This document shows positions 1 through 6,430 of a DNA stretch of 16,677 bases, piece by piece. Numbering within the stretch: the stretch's first letter is position 1; each line of letters starts with the position of its first letter. The DNA is from Thermoplasmata archaeon (lineage in GTDB: Archaea; Thermoplasmatota; Thermoplasmata; Lutacidiplasmatales; UBA184): assembly GCA_030044105.1 (NCBI GenBank), contig JASHWL010000078.1, positions 1-16,677 on the forward strand. The letters are read 5' to 3'. The position numbers and the translations under genes were made by a program. The notes under the pieces were generated by a model, which was not told the DNA's origin, made no database searches, and was given only the letters and a program-made list of their open reading frames with translations.

Positions 1-810
1 GGGATCCAGGGGCCGGAGCTCGTCGATCGGATGCGGCGGCAGGCCGCCCGGTTCGGGGCGGAGTTCGTCGACGACGCGGCCACGGCCCTCGACGTGCGGC
101 GCCGGCCGTTCCGCATCACCACGGGCACCCAGGGCGACCTCCTCGCGGACGCGGTCATCGTCGCGACCGGGGCGAACGCGCGGTGGCTCGGGCTCCCGTC
201 CGAGACCGCGCTGCGGGGGCGCGGGATCAGCGCGTGCGCCACGTGCGACGGGTTCTTCTTCAAGGGCAAGCCGCTCGCGGTCGTCGGCGGCGGCGACACC
301 GCGATGGAGGAGGCGCTCTTCCTCACCAACTTCGCCCCGCACGTCACGATCATCCACCGGCGCCCGACGCTCCGGGCGAGCGTGATCATGCAGGAGCGGG
401 CCCGGGCCCACCCGAAGATCTCGTTCCTCCTGGACCACGAGGTCACCGAGGTGAAGGGTACGGACAAGGTCGAGGGCCTCGCGGTCCGCCATCGGACGAG
501 CGGGAAGGTCTCGCACCTGCCCGTCGAGGGGCTGTTCGTCGCGATCGGCTACGAGCCGGCCACGGAGGTGTTCCGCGGCGCCCTCGAGCTCGACGAGAAG
601 GGGTACCTCCGCGTGCACGACCATACCCGGACGAACGTCGAGGGGGTCTTCGCGGCCGGCGACGTGCACGACCACCGCTACCGGCAGGCCGTGACCGCGG
701 CGGGGGCCGGCTGCATGGCGGCGATCGACGCGGAACGGTGGCTCGCCGAGCATCCGGCGGAGCCCCGCGTGGCCGCGCCGGCGAGGGCGGCCGCCACCTC
801 TCCGGGCTAG
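1..810 (+). CDS. trxB: Thioredoxin reductase, 5'-truncated by the window edge
   Basis: Flavin-dependent thioredoxin reductase of the low-Mr type, which passes electrons from NADPH through FAD and a redox dithiol to thioredoxin in the cytoplasm. The reading frame is open from base 1 (GIQGPELVDRM...), so the N-terminal FAD-binding segment lies outside the window. Visible motifs are VIVATGA, the redox-active CATC (235-246, followed by DG), the NADPH-binding VVGGGDTA and HRRPTLRA, and the FAD-binding AAGDVHD near the C-terminus. HRR plus the following R fits binding of the NADPH 2'-phosphate, unlike the Thermoplasma acidophilum enzyme, reported not to use NADPH. The last ~20 residues are an Ala/Pro-rich tail. 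A TATA box for the ferredoxin follows the TAG stop immediately, so the two genes probably have separate promoters. Confidence 0.93.
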   Translation, partial: GIQGPELVDRMRRQAARFGAEFVDDAATALDVRRRPFRITTGTQGDLLADAVIVATGANARWLGLPSETALRGRGISACATCDGFFFKGKPLAVVGGGDTAMEEALFLTNFAPHVTIIHRRPTLRASVIMQERARAHPKISFLLDHEVTEVKGTDKVEGLAVRHRTSGKVSHLPVEGLFVAIGYEPATEVFRGALELDEKGYLRVHDHTRTNVEGVFAAGDVHDHRYRQAVTAAGAGCMAAIDAERWLAEHPAEPRVAAPARAAATSPG

Positions 811-820
811 CCTTTTATAC
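811..820 (+). promoter_or_regulatory. TATA box for the ferredoxin-GGR unit
   Basis: CCTTTTATAC is an AT island in GC-rich DNA and fits the archaeal box A. It begins directly after the trxB stop codon. Its centre is about 35 bases before the ferredoxin GTG at 852, so transcription would start near 843 with a leader of about 9 bases. Confidence 0.65.
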
Positions 821-851
821 CGAGGGCGGGGCTGCAAGACCGGTCGGACCC

Positions 852-1043
852 GTGCCGAGCAAGAAGAGCCTGCACATCGAGTCCTCGGGCCAGCTCTGCA
901 TCTACTGCGGGGCGTGCGTCGGGATCTGCCCGCTCAACTGCATCTACCTCGACGAGACCCGGATCACGTTCGACGAGAAGATCTGCACGCGGTGCGAGAT
1001 CTGCGTCAAGGCGTGCCCGGTGGGAGCGATTGAGATCGGCTAG
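852..1043 (+). CDS. 2[4Fe-4S] ferredoxin, 63 aa
   Basis: Small soluble electron carrier with two ferredoxin motifs: Cys16-x2-Cys19-x2-Cys22-x3-Cys26-Pro, and Cys45-x2-Cys48-x2-Cys51-x3-Cys55-Pro, so eight ligands for two [4Fe-4S] clusters. An extra Cys30 lies just after the first motif. I chose GTG 852 because it gives a standard-length ferredoxin just downstream of the TATA box at 811-820; the frame is open further upstream only as a shadow of trxB. The geranylgeranyl reductase starts 25 bases after the stop, so the two are very likely co-transcribed. In Methanosarcina acetivorans a neighbouring ferredoxin is the electron donor needed by geranylgeranyl reductase; I infer the same role here. 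The alternative is a general low-potential ferredoxin. Confidence 0.92.
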   Translation: MPSKKSLHIESSGQLCIYCGACVGICPLNCIYLDETRITFDEKICTRCEICVKACPVGAIEIG

Positions 1044-1068
1044 CGCCGCCCGAGGGCGAGGGGGAACC

Positions 1069-2259
1069 ATGGGCCAGGACCGCAGGACCGACGTGCTGGT
1101 GATCGGCGCCGGGCCCGCGGGCAGCATGACCGCCAAGTGGGCGGCGAAGCACGGCGCGAAGGTCCTGATGATCGAGAAGCGCCAGGAGATCGGCAGCCCC
1201 GTGCGCTGCGGCGAGGGGATGAGCAAGGAGTGGCTCGGCGAGGTCGGGATCAAGCCGGGGAAGTGGATCAACGTCGAGGTCGAGGGCGCCCGCATCTTCT
1301 CCCCGAGCGAGAAGGTCTTCGAGATCAACGAGAAGCACGCGGGGAACGAGGTCGGCTACGTCGTCGAGCGGGACGGGTTCGACAAGCAGCTCGCGATCGA
1401 CGCCGCGAACGCCGGCGCCGAGGTCGTCCTCAAGACGGCCGCGGTCGGGATCCTGAAGGAGAACGGGAAGGTCGTCGGGGCCCGGGTGAAGCAGTTCGGC
1501 GAGACGTTCGAGGTCCGGGCGCCGATCACGATCGGCGCGGACGGCTTCGAGAGCCAGGTCGGCCGCTGGGCCGGGATCCCCACCAACCTCGCGCTGAAGG
1601 ACATGGACACGTGCCTCCAGTACCGGATGACGAACGTCGACTGCGACATCCGCTACTGCGACTTCTTCCTCGGCAAGGTCGCTCCGGGCGGCTACGTCTG
1701 GGTCTTCCCGAAGGACGAGGGGCTCGCGAACGTCGGGATCGGGGTCCAGGTCAGCCAGATCAAGACGATGGCCGAGGCCCGGAACTACCTCGACGCGTGG
1801 ATCGCGAAGCACCCCGGCTACGCGAAGGGCAAGAAGATCGACATGGTCGGCGGCGGCGTCTCGATCTCCCCGCCGCTCAAGCAGACCGTCGCGGACGGCA
1901 TGATGCTCGTCGGCGACGCGGCGCGCATGATCGACCCGCTCACCGGCGGCGGGATCGCGAACGGCTGCATCGCCGGCAAGATCTGCGGCGAGGTCGCCGC
2001 CCGGGCGGTCGAGGCGAACGACGCCTCCGCCGCGTTCCTGCAGGCATACGAGAAGGGCTGGCGCGTCCGGCTCGAGGAGAAGCTGTACCGCAACTGGCTC
2101 GCGAAGGAGAAGCTCTGCACGATCCAGGACGCGACGTTCGACAAGATCGTCGACGCGCTCCAGGGCGTCAAGCTCGACAAGCTGAGCGTCCACAACATCC
2201 TGAAGGCCGTCCACGAGAAGTATCCCGAGGTGACGAAGGAGTTCGAGGCGTTCCTGTAG
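1069..2259 (+). CDS. Geranylgeranyl reductase (digeranylgeranylglycerophospholipid reductase), 396 aa
   Basis: FAD enzyme that saturates the double bonds of the geranylgeranyl chains of archaeal ether lipids, at the membrane surface. The N-terminal dinucleotide-binding motif is VIGAGPAGS (residues 11-19), followed by IEKRQEIGSPVRCGEG (35-50), whose Cys47 is the family's characteristic active-site cysteine. Later come IGADGFES, the substrate-side YVWVFPK and the FAD-binding GDAARMIDPLTGGGI. Length is normal. ATG 1069 is preferred over an upstream in-frame TTG (1030), which lies inside the ferredoxin; it has a purine-rich GAGGGGGAA a few bases upstream. The protein is notably lysine-rich compared with the Arg/Ala/Pro-rich neighbours. 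FixC and ETF-quinone oxidoreductases share the fold, but PVRCGEG points to the archaeal lipid reductase. The adjacent ferredoxin is the likely electron donor. Confidence 0.93.
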   Translation: MGQDRRTDVLVIGAGPAGSMTAKWAAKHGAKVLMIEKRQEIGSPVRCGEGMSKEWLGEVGIKPGKWINVEVEGARIFSPSEKVFEINEKHAGNEVGYVVERDGFDKQLAIDAANAGAEVVLKTAAVGILKENGKVVGARVKQFGETFEVRAPITIGADGFESQVGRWAGIPTNLALKDMDTCLQYRMTNVDCDIRYCDFFLGKVAPGGYVWVFPKDEGLANVGIGVQVSQIKTMAEARNYLDAWIAKHPGYAKGKKIDMVGGGVSISPPLKQTVADGMMLVGDAARMIDPLTGGGIANGCIAGKICGEVAARAVEANDASAAFLQAYEKGWRVRLEEKLYRNWLAKEKLCTIQDATFDKIVDALQGVKLDKLSVHNILKAVHEKYPEVTKEFEAFL

Positions 2260-2281
2260 CCTCCTCCTCCCGTCCCGTCCG

Positions 2282-2923
2282 ATGCCCGGCGCACCGAACC
2301 GCCCTCCCGAGACGACCCCCGCTCCGCCGCCCGCGCCCCCGGTGCCCGAGACCCCGCAGCAACGCGCGCTCCGTCGGCTCGCGCCGGCCCGCATCGCGCT
2401 CCTGCTCGACGCGTGGAAGGGCGCGCCGGGCGCGGACCTCCTGACCCCGTTCGACCGCGCGGAGGCGGCGTTCGCCGCCGGTGACTTCGGGAACGCCGTC
2501 GCCGCGCTCGACCTCCTCAGCATCCGCTTCGCCGAGCCCCGCTGGCCCACGCTCCCCGAGCCGTTCCGCGGCCTGCGGGTGCCGATCCCGGCGCCCGTGC
2601 CGCCGCACTGGGATCCGGAGCACGGGCTCCCCGCGCCCGAGAAGGACGCGCGCCGGGCCCGACGCACCGCCGAGGAGCAGCTCGCGCTCGCGACCGCCTC
2701 CGCGGCGTGGATGGCGGCCCACCAGATCGACGCCGCCGACCTCGTGCCCCGGCTCGAGGAGGCGAAGACCGTCCTCGCGACCGAGGGGGTCGTGCCCGCG
2801 TTCTACGAGCGGATCGACGCCGTGTGGGAGGGCGTCCGGGCGCGCGCCCCGCGCCCGAAGGGCCCCGCGGGGAAGGTTGCCCCGACCGCCGAGCCCGCCG
2901 CGGCCGAGGCCGGCGAGACCTAG
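2282..2923 (+). CDS. Hypothetical helical protein, 213 aa, low-complexity ends
   Basis: I do not recognise a family. Residues 2-24 are rich in Pro and Ala. A predicted alpha-helical block (about 27-75) contains a two-helix pattern ending AEAAFAAGDFGNAVAALDLLS, which resembles a single TPR-like hairpin. A Pro-rich linker with conserved-looking PHWDPEHGLP (about 105-115) follows, then a long charged helical region (about 117-190) and an Ala/Pro-rich tail. There is no signal peptide, membrane segment or metal motif. It starts 22 bases after the geranylgeranyl reductase stop with no TATA box between, so it is probably in the same transcript, and ends 5 bases before the next gene. The codon bias strongly favours G/C at third positions and fits a real gene. 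Protein interaction is possible, but no function can be assigned. Confidence 0.75.
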   Translation: MPGAPNRPPETTPAPPPAPPVPETPQQRALRRLAPARIALLLDAWKGAPGADLLTPFDRAEAAFAAGDFGNAVAALDLLSIRFAEPRWPTLPEPFRGLRVPIPAPVPPHWDPEHGLPAPEKDARRARRTAEEQLALATASAAWMAAHQIDAADLVPRLEEAKTVLATEGVVPAFYERIDAVWEGVRARAPRPKGPAGKVAPTAEPAAAEAGET

Positions 2924-2928
2924 CGGCC

Positions 2929-3273
2929 ATGGCCGATCCCGCTCCCGATCCGCCGCCCCGGCGGCGGGTCGCGCGGGGCGAGGGGGAGGTCACCCAGTGG
3001 CCGCGCGGGGTCGTGGGCTATGTCTCCGCAGGGCCCGAGGACGCGACGCCCTCGCCCGACGAGGACCGGGTCGCGAACCGCCTCGAGCTCGCCGCCCGCC
3101 TGCTCGACGTGCTCGAGACCCAGGGGCACGCCGTCGACGCGCTCCGCGCCCGGCTCGCCGACGCCCGGGCCACGCTGGCCGCGGGAGATCGCGGGCGCGC
3201 GCGCGAGCTCGGGGAGCGGCTGCTCGGCGAGATCGGGTCGGTCGCGAGCGAGCGGGGCCCGACGCGACCTTAA
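2929..3273 (+). CDS. Hypothetical small helical protein, 114 aa
   Basis: No family recognised. ATG 2929 is 5 bases after the preceding stop; longer in-frame readings upstream run through the previous gene and are discarded. Residues 1-45 are Pro/Arg-rich and probably disordered, with a short TQWPRGVVGYV stretch. Residues 46-103 look like two amphipathic helices: NRLELAARLLDVLETQG, then a second hairpin containing ATLAAGDRGRARELGERLLGEI. The AAGD-x3-A-x-E/A-L pattern recalls the helical block of the upstream protein, suggesting a shared ancestor or shared packing. This is the only gene in the window ending in TAA, and that stop forms part of the TATA box of the next gene. Probable last gene of the ferredoxin-GGR transcript. 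Confidence 0.7.
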   Translation: MADPAPDPPPRRRVARGEGEVTQWPRGVVGYVSAGPEDATPSPDEDRVANRLELAARLLDVLETQGHAVDALRARLADARATLAAGDRGRARELGERLLGEIGSVASERGPTRP

Positions 3274-3276
3274 TGC
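3268..3276 (+). promoter_or_regulatory. TATA box for the DUF1028-Pcc1 unit, overlapping a stop codon
   Basis: CCTTAATGC matches the box-A pattern and is centred 30 bases before ATG 3302, a spacing that gives a leaderless or nearly leaderless mRNA. The TAA stop of the preceding gene (3271-3273) is inside the element. Confidence 0.6.
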
Positions 3277-3301
3277 GGGCCGTCGGCGTCGGCCGGCTCG
3301 G

Positions 3302-4306
3302 ATGCACCGGCCGCGCTTCGGCACCTTCTCGATCGTCGCCTACGACGCCGCCACATCGACCTGGGGGGTCGCGGTCGAGTCGAAGTTCCCCGCGGTCGGG
3401 GCGGTCGTGCCGTGGGCGGCCGCCGGGGTCGGGGCGGTCGCGACGCAGGCCGATGCGAACGTCGACTACGGCGCCGAGGGACTCCGCCGCCTGCGCGCCG
3501 GCGCCTCCGCGTCCGAGGTCGTGCGCGCGCTCACGGAAGCGGACCCGGACCGGGACGTGCGCCAGCTCGGCGTCGTCGACGCCCGCGGGGGCGCGGCGAC
3601 CTTCACCGGAGCGAAGTGCATGGACTGGGCCGGCGGGGAGACCGGCGACGGCTTCGCCGTGCAGGGCAACATCCTGGTCGGGCGACCCGTCGTGCGCGCG
3701 ATGGCCCGCAGCTTCACGGCGACGCCCGGCGACCTCGCCGACCGCCTCCTCGCGGCGCTCGCCGCGGGTCAGCGGGAGGGCGGCGACCGGCGGGGCCAGC
3801 AGTCCGCCGCGCTGCTGCTCGTGCGCGCCGGGGGCGGCTACCAGGGGCGCGGCGACCGCTGGGTCGATCTCCGGGTCGACGACCACCCCTCGCCCATCGA
3901 GGAGCTGAAGCGGATCTTCCAGCTCTACGACCTCGCGATGCTCAGCCGGGAGGATCCCGCGTCCCTGCGCCCGATCGAGGGCGAGCTGGCCGCGCAGCTC
4001 CAGCACGACCTCGCGATCCTCGGGTACTATTCCGGCCGCCTCACCGGCGCGTGGGACGCGGCGAGCCGGGCGTCGTTCGCCCGGTTCCTCCACGAGCACA
4101 ACTTCGAGAACAAGGAGCGGACCGACGGCACCGTCTGGCCGTCGATCGTCGGGTACCTGCGCGCGCAGGCCGCGGCGGAGACCGAGCGCCGGACCCACAC
4201 CGCGCCCACGGTCTCGAACGCGCTCAGCCGGGGCCCCGGCGCCCAGCCGACCGGAGGGGGACCATCGTCGCCCGCGCCCCGGGCCCGGAAGTCGAAGCCG
4301 CAGTGA
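3302..4306 (+). CDS. DUF1028 family protein with C-terminal peptidoglycan-binding-like domain, 334 aa
   Basis: Residues 1 to about 205 match the DUF1028 family: FSIVAYDAATSTWGVAVESK, then AVGAVVPWAAAGVGAVATQA, FAVQGNILVG, GGDRRGQQSAALLLVRAGGGY and VDLRVDDHPSP. Family members have no firmly established biochemical function; an Ntn-hydrolase-like fold has been suggested. Residues about 220-290 (QLQHDLAILGYYSGRLTGAWD..., FARFLHEHNFENK) resemble the small putative peptidoglycan-binding domain often attached to DUF1028 proteins. The presence of such a domain in an archaeon does not itself imply peptidoglycan. The C-terminal ~45 residues are Pro/Ser/Arg-rich. No signal peptide is seen, so the protein appears cytoplasmic. 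ATG 3302 sits 30 bases after a TATA box and begins exactly at the conserved N-terminus. Its TGA overlaps the GTG start of the Pcc1-like gene by four bases. Confidence 0.88.
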   Translation: MHRPRFGTFSIVAYDAATSTWGVAVESKFPAVGAVVPWAAAGVGAVATQADANVDYGAEGLRRLRAGASASEVVRALTEADPDRDVRQLGVVDARGGAATFTGAKCMDWAGGETGDGFAVQGNILVGRPVVRAMARSFTATPGDLADRLLAALAAGQREGGDRRGQQSAALLLVRAGGGYQGRGDRWVDLRVDDHPSPIEELKRIFQLYDLAMLSREDPASLRPIEGELAAQLQHDLAILGYYSGRLTGAWDAASRASFARFLHEHNFENKERTDGTVWPSIVGYLRAQAAAETERRTHTAPTVSNALSRGPGAQPTGGGPSSPAPRARKSKPQ

Positions 4307-4542
4307 CCGTCGAGCTCCGGCGGACCTGCGCCTCCGCCGAGGAGGCCCGGCGCCTGGCGGCGGCGGTCGCCGTCGACGATCCCGCCCACGTGACGGTCGT
4401 GGCCGAGGGGGACGCCCTGCTCGTGCGGGTCGAGCCCGCGTCCGCCGGGAGCGTCCGGGCCACGTTGGACGACCTCCTGGCCTGCCTCGCGGCCGCCGAG
4501 GCCGCCGCGCGCACCGCCGGGAACCCGGCGCGACGCCCGTAG
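4303..4542 (+). CDS. pcc1: KEOPS complex subunit Pcc1-like protein, 79 aa
   Basis: Very short protein matching Pcc1 (CTAG/Pcc1 family), the dimerisation subunit of the KEOPS complex that makes the universal tRNA t6A37 modification with Kae1, Bud32 and Cgi121. The pattern is characteristic: beta strands VTVELRRTC, helix ASAEEARRLAAAV, strand HVTVVAEGDALLVRVE, then SVRATLDDLLACLAAAE. Length suits the family (about 75-90 aa). The start is the GTG at 4303, which overlaps the DUF1028 stop in GTGA, implying translational coupling. No upstream in-frame ATG, GTG or TTG gives a plausible alternative near it. No other KEOPS gene lies in the window. It ends 5 bases from the end of the opposing ETF gene. 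Confidence 0.82.
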   Translation: MTVELRRTCASAEEARRLAAAVAVDDPAHVTVVAEGDALLVRVEPASAGSVRATLDDLLACLAAAEAAARTAGNPARRP

Positions 4543-4547
4543 GACGT

Positions 4548-6368
4548 TCACGGCGCGCGGTCGAGCACGCCCGCGAGCCCGTCCACGAGGGACGGCAGCA
4601 CCTCGTCGATCGTGCCGACGATGCCGACGTCGACGTCCCGGAACACCGGCGCGTCCGGGTCGCGGTTCACCGCGAGCAGCGTGCGCGCGCGGCGGAGCCC
4701 GACGAGATGGTTCGCCGATCCCGAGACCCCGAGGAGCACGGCGAGGCGCGGGGCGAGATGCTGGCCGGTCAGGCCGACCTGCTGCTGGCGCGGCACCCAG
4801 CCCGCGTCGACCACCCGGCGCGTCGCGCCGAGGCCGGCGTTCCAGCGCGCGGCCGCCTCGCGGATCGGGGGGAGACGGTCGGGTCCGCCCACGCCCATGC
4901 CGACCACGACCAGGACGTCGTGGCTCTCCAGCGGCGGGGTCCGGGGCCCGACCTCGACGCCGGACGCCTCGAGCGCACGCGTCGCGGCCGATCCGGCCGA
5001 GGGGAGCGACTCCCAGTGCAGGTCCTCGTGGAGCCCGTGGGGTGCTTCGGCGGCCCAGGCGCCGGGGCGGATGGTCGCGAGGCTCGGGGGGGTGCGGCTC
5101 GCGATCCCGGCGATCGAGCGACCCCCGAACGACGGCTTCGTCCAGACGATCGACCCGTTCTCGAGGCCGACGTCGATGGCGTCGCCCGTGAGGCCGAGCG
5201 AGCGGGCGGCGGCGACGCGCGCCGCGACCTCCCGCCCGAACTCGTCGGCGAGGAACATCCCGGCCGCCGCCCAAACGCGCCGGTCCAGCACCCGTCCGAA
5301 CGCCTCGGCGGCGACCCGGGGGTCGAGCGGGGACGGGGCCTCGAGGGCGAAGCCCGTCCCGACCTGCAGGTGGCCGAGGCGCGCGGTCTCGGCGGCTCCC
5401 GGCCGCGGTCCGATCCACACGGCGGTGACCGGAAAGCCCGGGAGCGCCCGGCGCGGCTCCGTGAGCAGCGCTTCGGCGTGCGGGTCGAGGGCCCCCAGCG
5501 CGTCCGTCACGAGCACGAGCAGCTCGCGCCAGGGACTGTCCTCCGGGGGTCCTTCGGGCGAGGTCGGCGCCGGCGCCGGCACGGCCTTGGCCAGGAGCGG
5601 CGCGAGGGCCGCCAGAGCCCCTGCGACGCGCGCGGCCGGCCCCCCCTCGCGGAGGATCGTCGGGGTGCGCGCCGGGCGGTCCTCGCGGACCCAGCGGACG
5701 ACCGTGGGAGATCCGCGCAGCCCGACCAGCACCGGCGACAGCCCGATCGCGGAGAGATCGCGCCGCTCGACCCGATCCGGGGGCACGCGCGCACGGGCGT
5801 CGTCGTCGACCTTGATCGGTTTCGCGATCTTCTCGCCGACCGCGATCAGCGCGGGCGATGGGACCCGGAAGCGGATCCATCCGTCCCGGTGGTCGGCCGT
5901 GACGGCCACCCCGAGGCCGTCGGGGTCCCGCTCCACCGAGCGCGCGCCGAGCGCCGCGGGGAGCCCGAGCAACTCGGCCACTTCGGGCCCGACCTGGCCG
6001 GTCTCGCTATCGGTCGTCCAGGCGCCGGCGAGCACCAGAGTGGGCGCGAGCGGACGGGCGACCGCGGCCAGGACCCGGGCCGTCGCCAGCGTGTCCGAGC
6101 CGGCGAGGTGCGGGTCGGTGACCAGGATCGCGCGGTCGGCGCCCGCGGCGACCGTGTCGCGCAGGAGGTCCGCGGCCGCGGGCGGGCCCATGGAGACGAC
6201 CGTCACCTTCTCGCCGGGCCGCCGGAGGTCGAGCGCGACCCGCAGGGCGCGCTGATCGAACGGGTTCAGGTAGAGCGGCGTCGCGGTGCGGTCGACCAGG
6301 CCTCGCGCCGCGTCGAACCGCAGCTCGTCCAGCCCCGGGACCGCTTTGACCAGGACGAGGAGCTCCAT
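4548..6368 (-). CDS. Electron transfer flavoprotein, fused beta-alpha subunits, 606 aa
   Basis: ETF shuttles electrons from flavin dehydrogenases, such as acyl-CoA dehydrogenases, to a quinone reductase or ferredoxin. Residues 1 to about 250 are EtfB: LLVLVKAVPG, LNPFDQRAL, VTVVSMGPP, GADRAILVTD, and DSETGQVGPEVAELLG (120-135), the nucleotide-binding loop. An Ala/Pro linker (about 255-275) joins EtfA (about 277-606), with VDAGWVP, VGLTGQHLAP (531-540), GVSGSANH (547-554), AVNRDPDAPVF and VGIVGTIDEVLP. Several EtfA FAD-site positions differ from the usual forms: GMGVGG replaces the GGRG region, GLTG replaces GQTG, SGSANH replaces SGAIQH, and VGT replaces VGD. Fused ETFs are known in some archaea. 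ATG 6368 begins at the standard EtfB N-terminus. No dedicated dehydrogenase adjoins it. Confidence 0.93.
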   Translation of the reverse strand: MELLVLVKAVPGLDELRFDAARGLVDRTATPLYLNPFDQRALRVALDLRRPGEKVTVVSMGPPAAADLLRDTVAAGADRAILVTDPHLAGSDTLATARVLAAVARPLAPTLVLAGAWTTDSETGQVGPEVAELLGLPAALGARSVERDPDGLGVAVTADHRDGWIRFRVPSPALIAVGEKIAKPIKVDDDARARVPPDRVERRDLSAIGLSPVLVGLRGSPTVVRWVREDRPARTPTILREGGPAARVAGALAALAPLLAKAVPAPAPTSPEGPPEDSPWRELLVLVTDALGALDPHAEALLTEPRRALPGFPVTAVWIGPRPGAAETARLGHLQVGTGFALEAPSPLDPRVAAEAFGRVLDRRVWAAAGMFLADEFGREVAARVAAARSLGLTGDAIDVGLENGSIVWTKPSFGGRSIAGIASRTPPSLATIRPGAWAAEAPHGLHEDLHWESLPSAGSAATRALEASGVEVGPRTPPLESHDVLVVVGMGVGGPDRLPPIREAAARWNAGLGATRRVVDAGWVPRQQQVGLTGQHLAPRLAVLLGVSGSANHLVGLRRARTLLAVNRDPDAPVFRDVDVGIVGTIDEVLPSLVDGLAGVLDRAP

Positions 6369-6399
6369 GGCCCCCTCCTCGCCCCGACCCGGCGCGGAC

Positions 6400-6410
6400 G
6401 GATAAGTACC
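6400..6410. promoter_or_regulatory. Single TATA-like element between divergent ETF and CPBP genes
   Basis: The only AT-rich island in the 62-base gap is GATAAGTAC (6401-6409). On the minus strand it reads GTACTTATC, a fair box A, 37 bases before the ETF ATG. On the plus strand its centre is 26 bases before the CPBP GTG. It may serve both genes. Confidence 0.5.
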
Positions 6411-6430
6411 CGCGGGGGGGTCCGGCGTCC

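Noticed and set aside
852..2259. FixX-FixC-like pair working with the ETF (FixABCX-type bifurcation)
   Set aside because: The flavoprotein has the archaeal lipid-reductase PVRCGEG motif and the ferredoxin is a complete 8-Cys type. The ETF is on the other strand more than 2 kb away.
1006..2667. 553-codon open frame on the minus strand
   Set aside because: Antisense shadow of the GGR and hypothetical genes: low-complexity Arg/Ala/Asp/Leu translation typical of GC-rich antisense frames, while the plus strand carries clear GGR motifs.
4027..5880. 617-codon minus-strand frame over DUF1028, Pcc1 and ETF
   Set aside because: Out of frame with the fused ETF, and its translation is unstructured Arg/Pro/Gly repeats.
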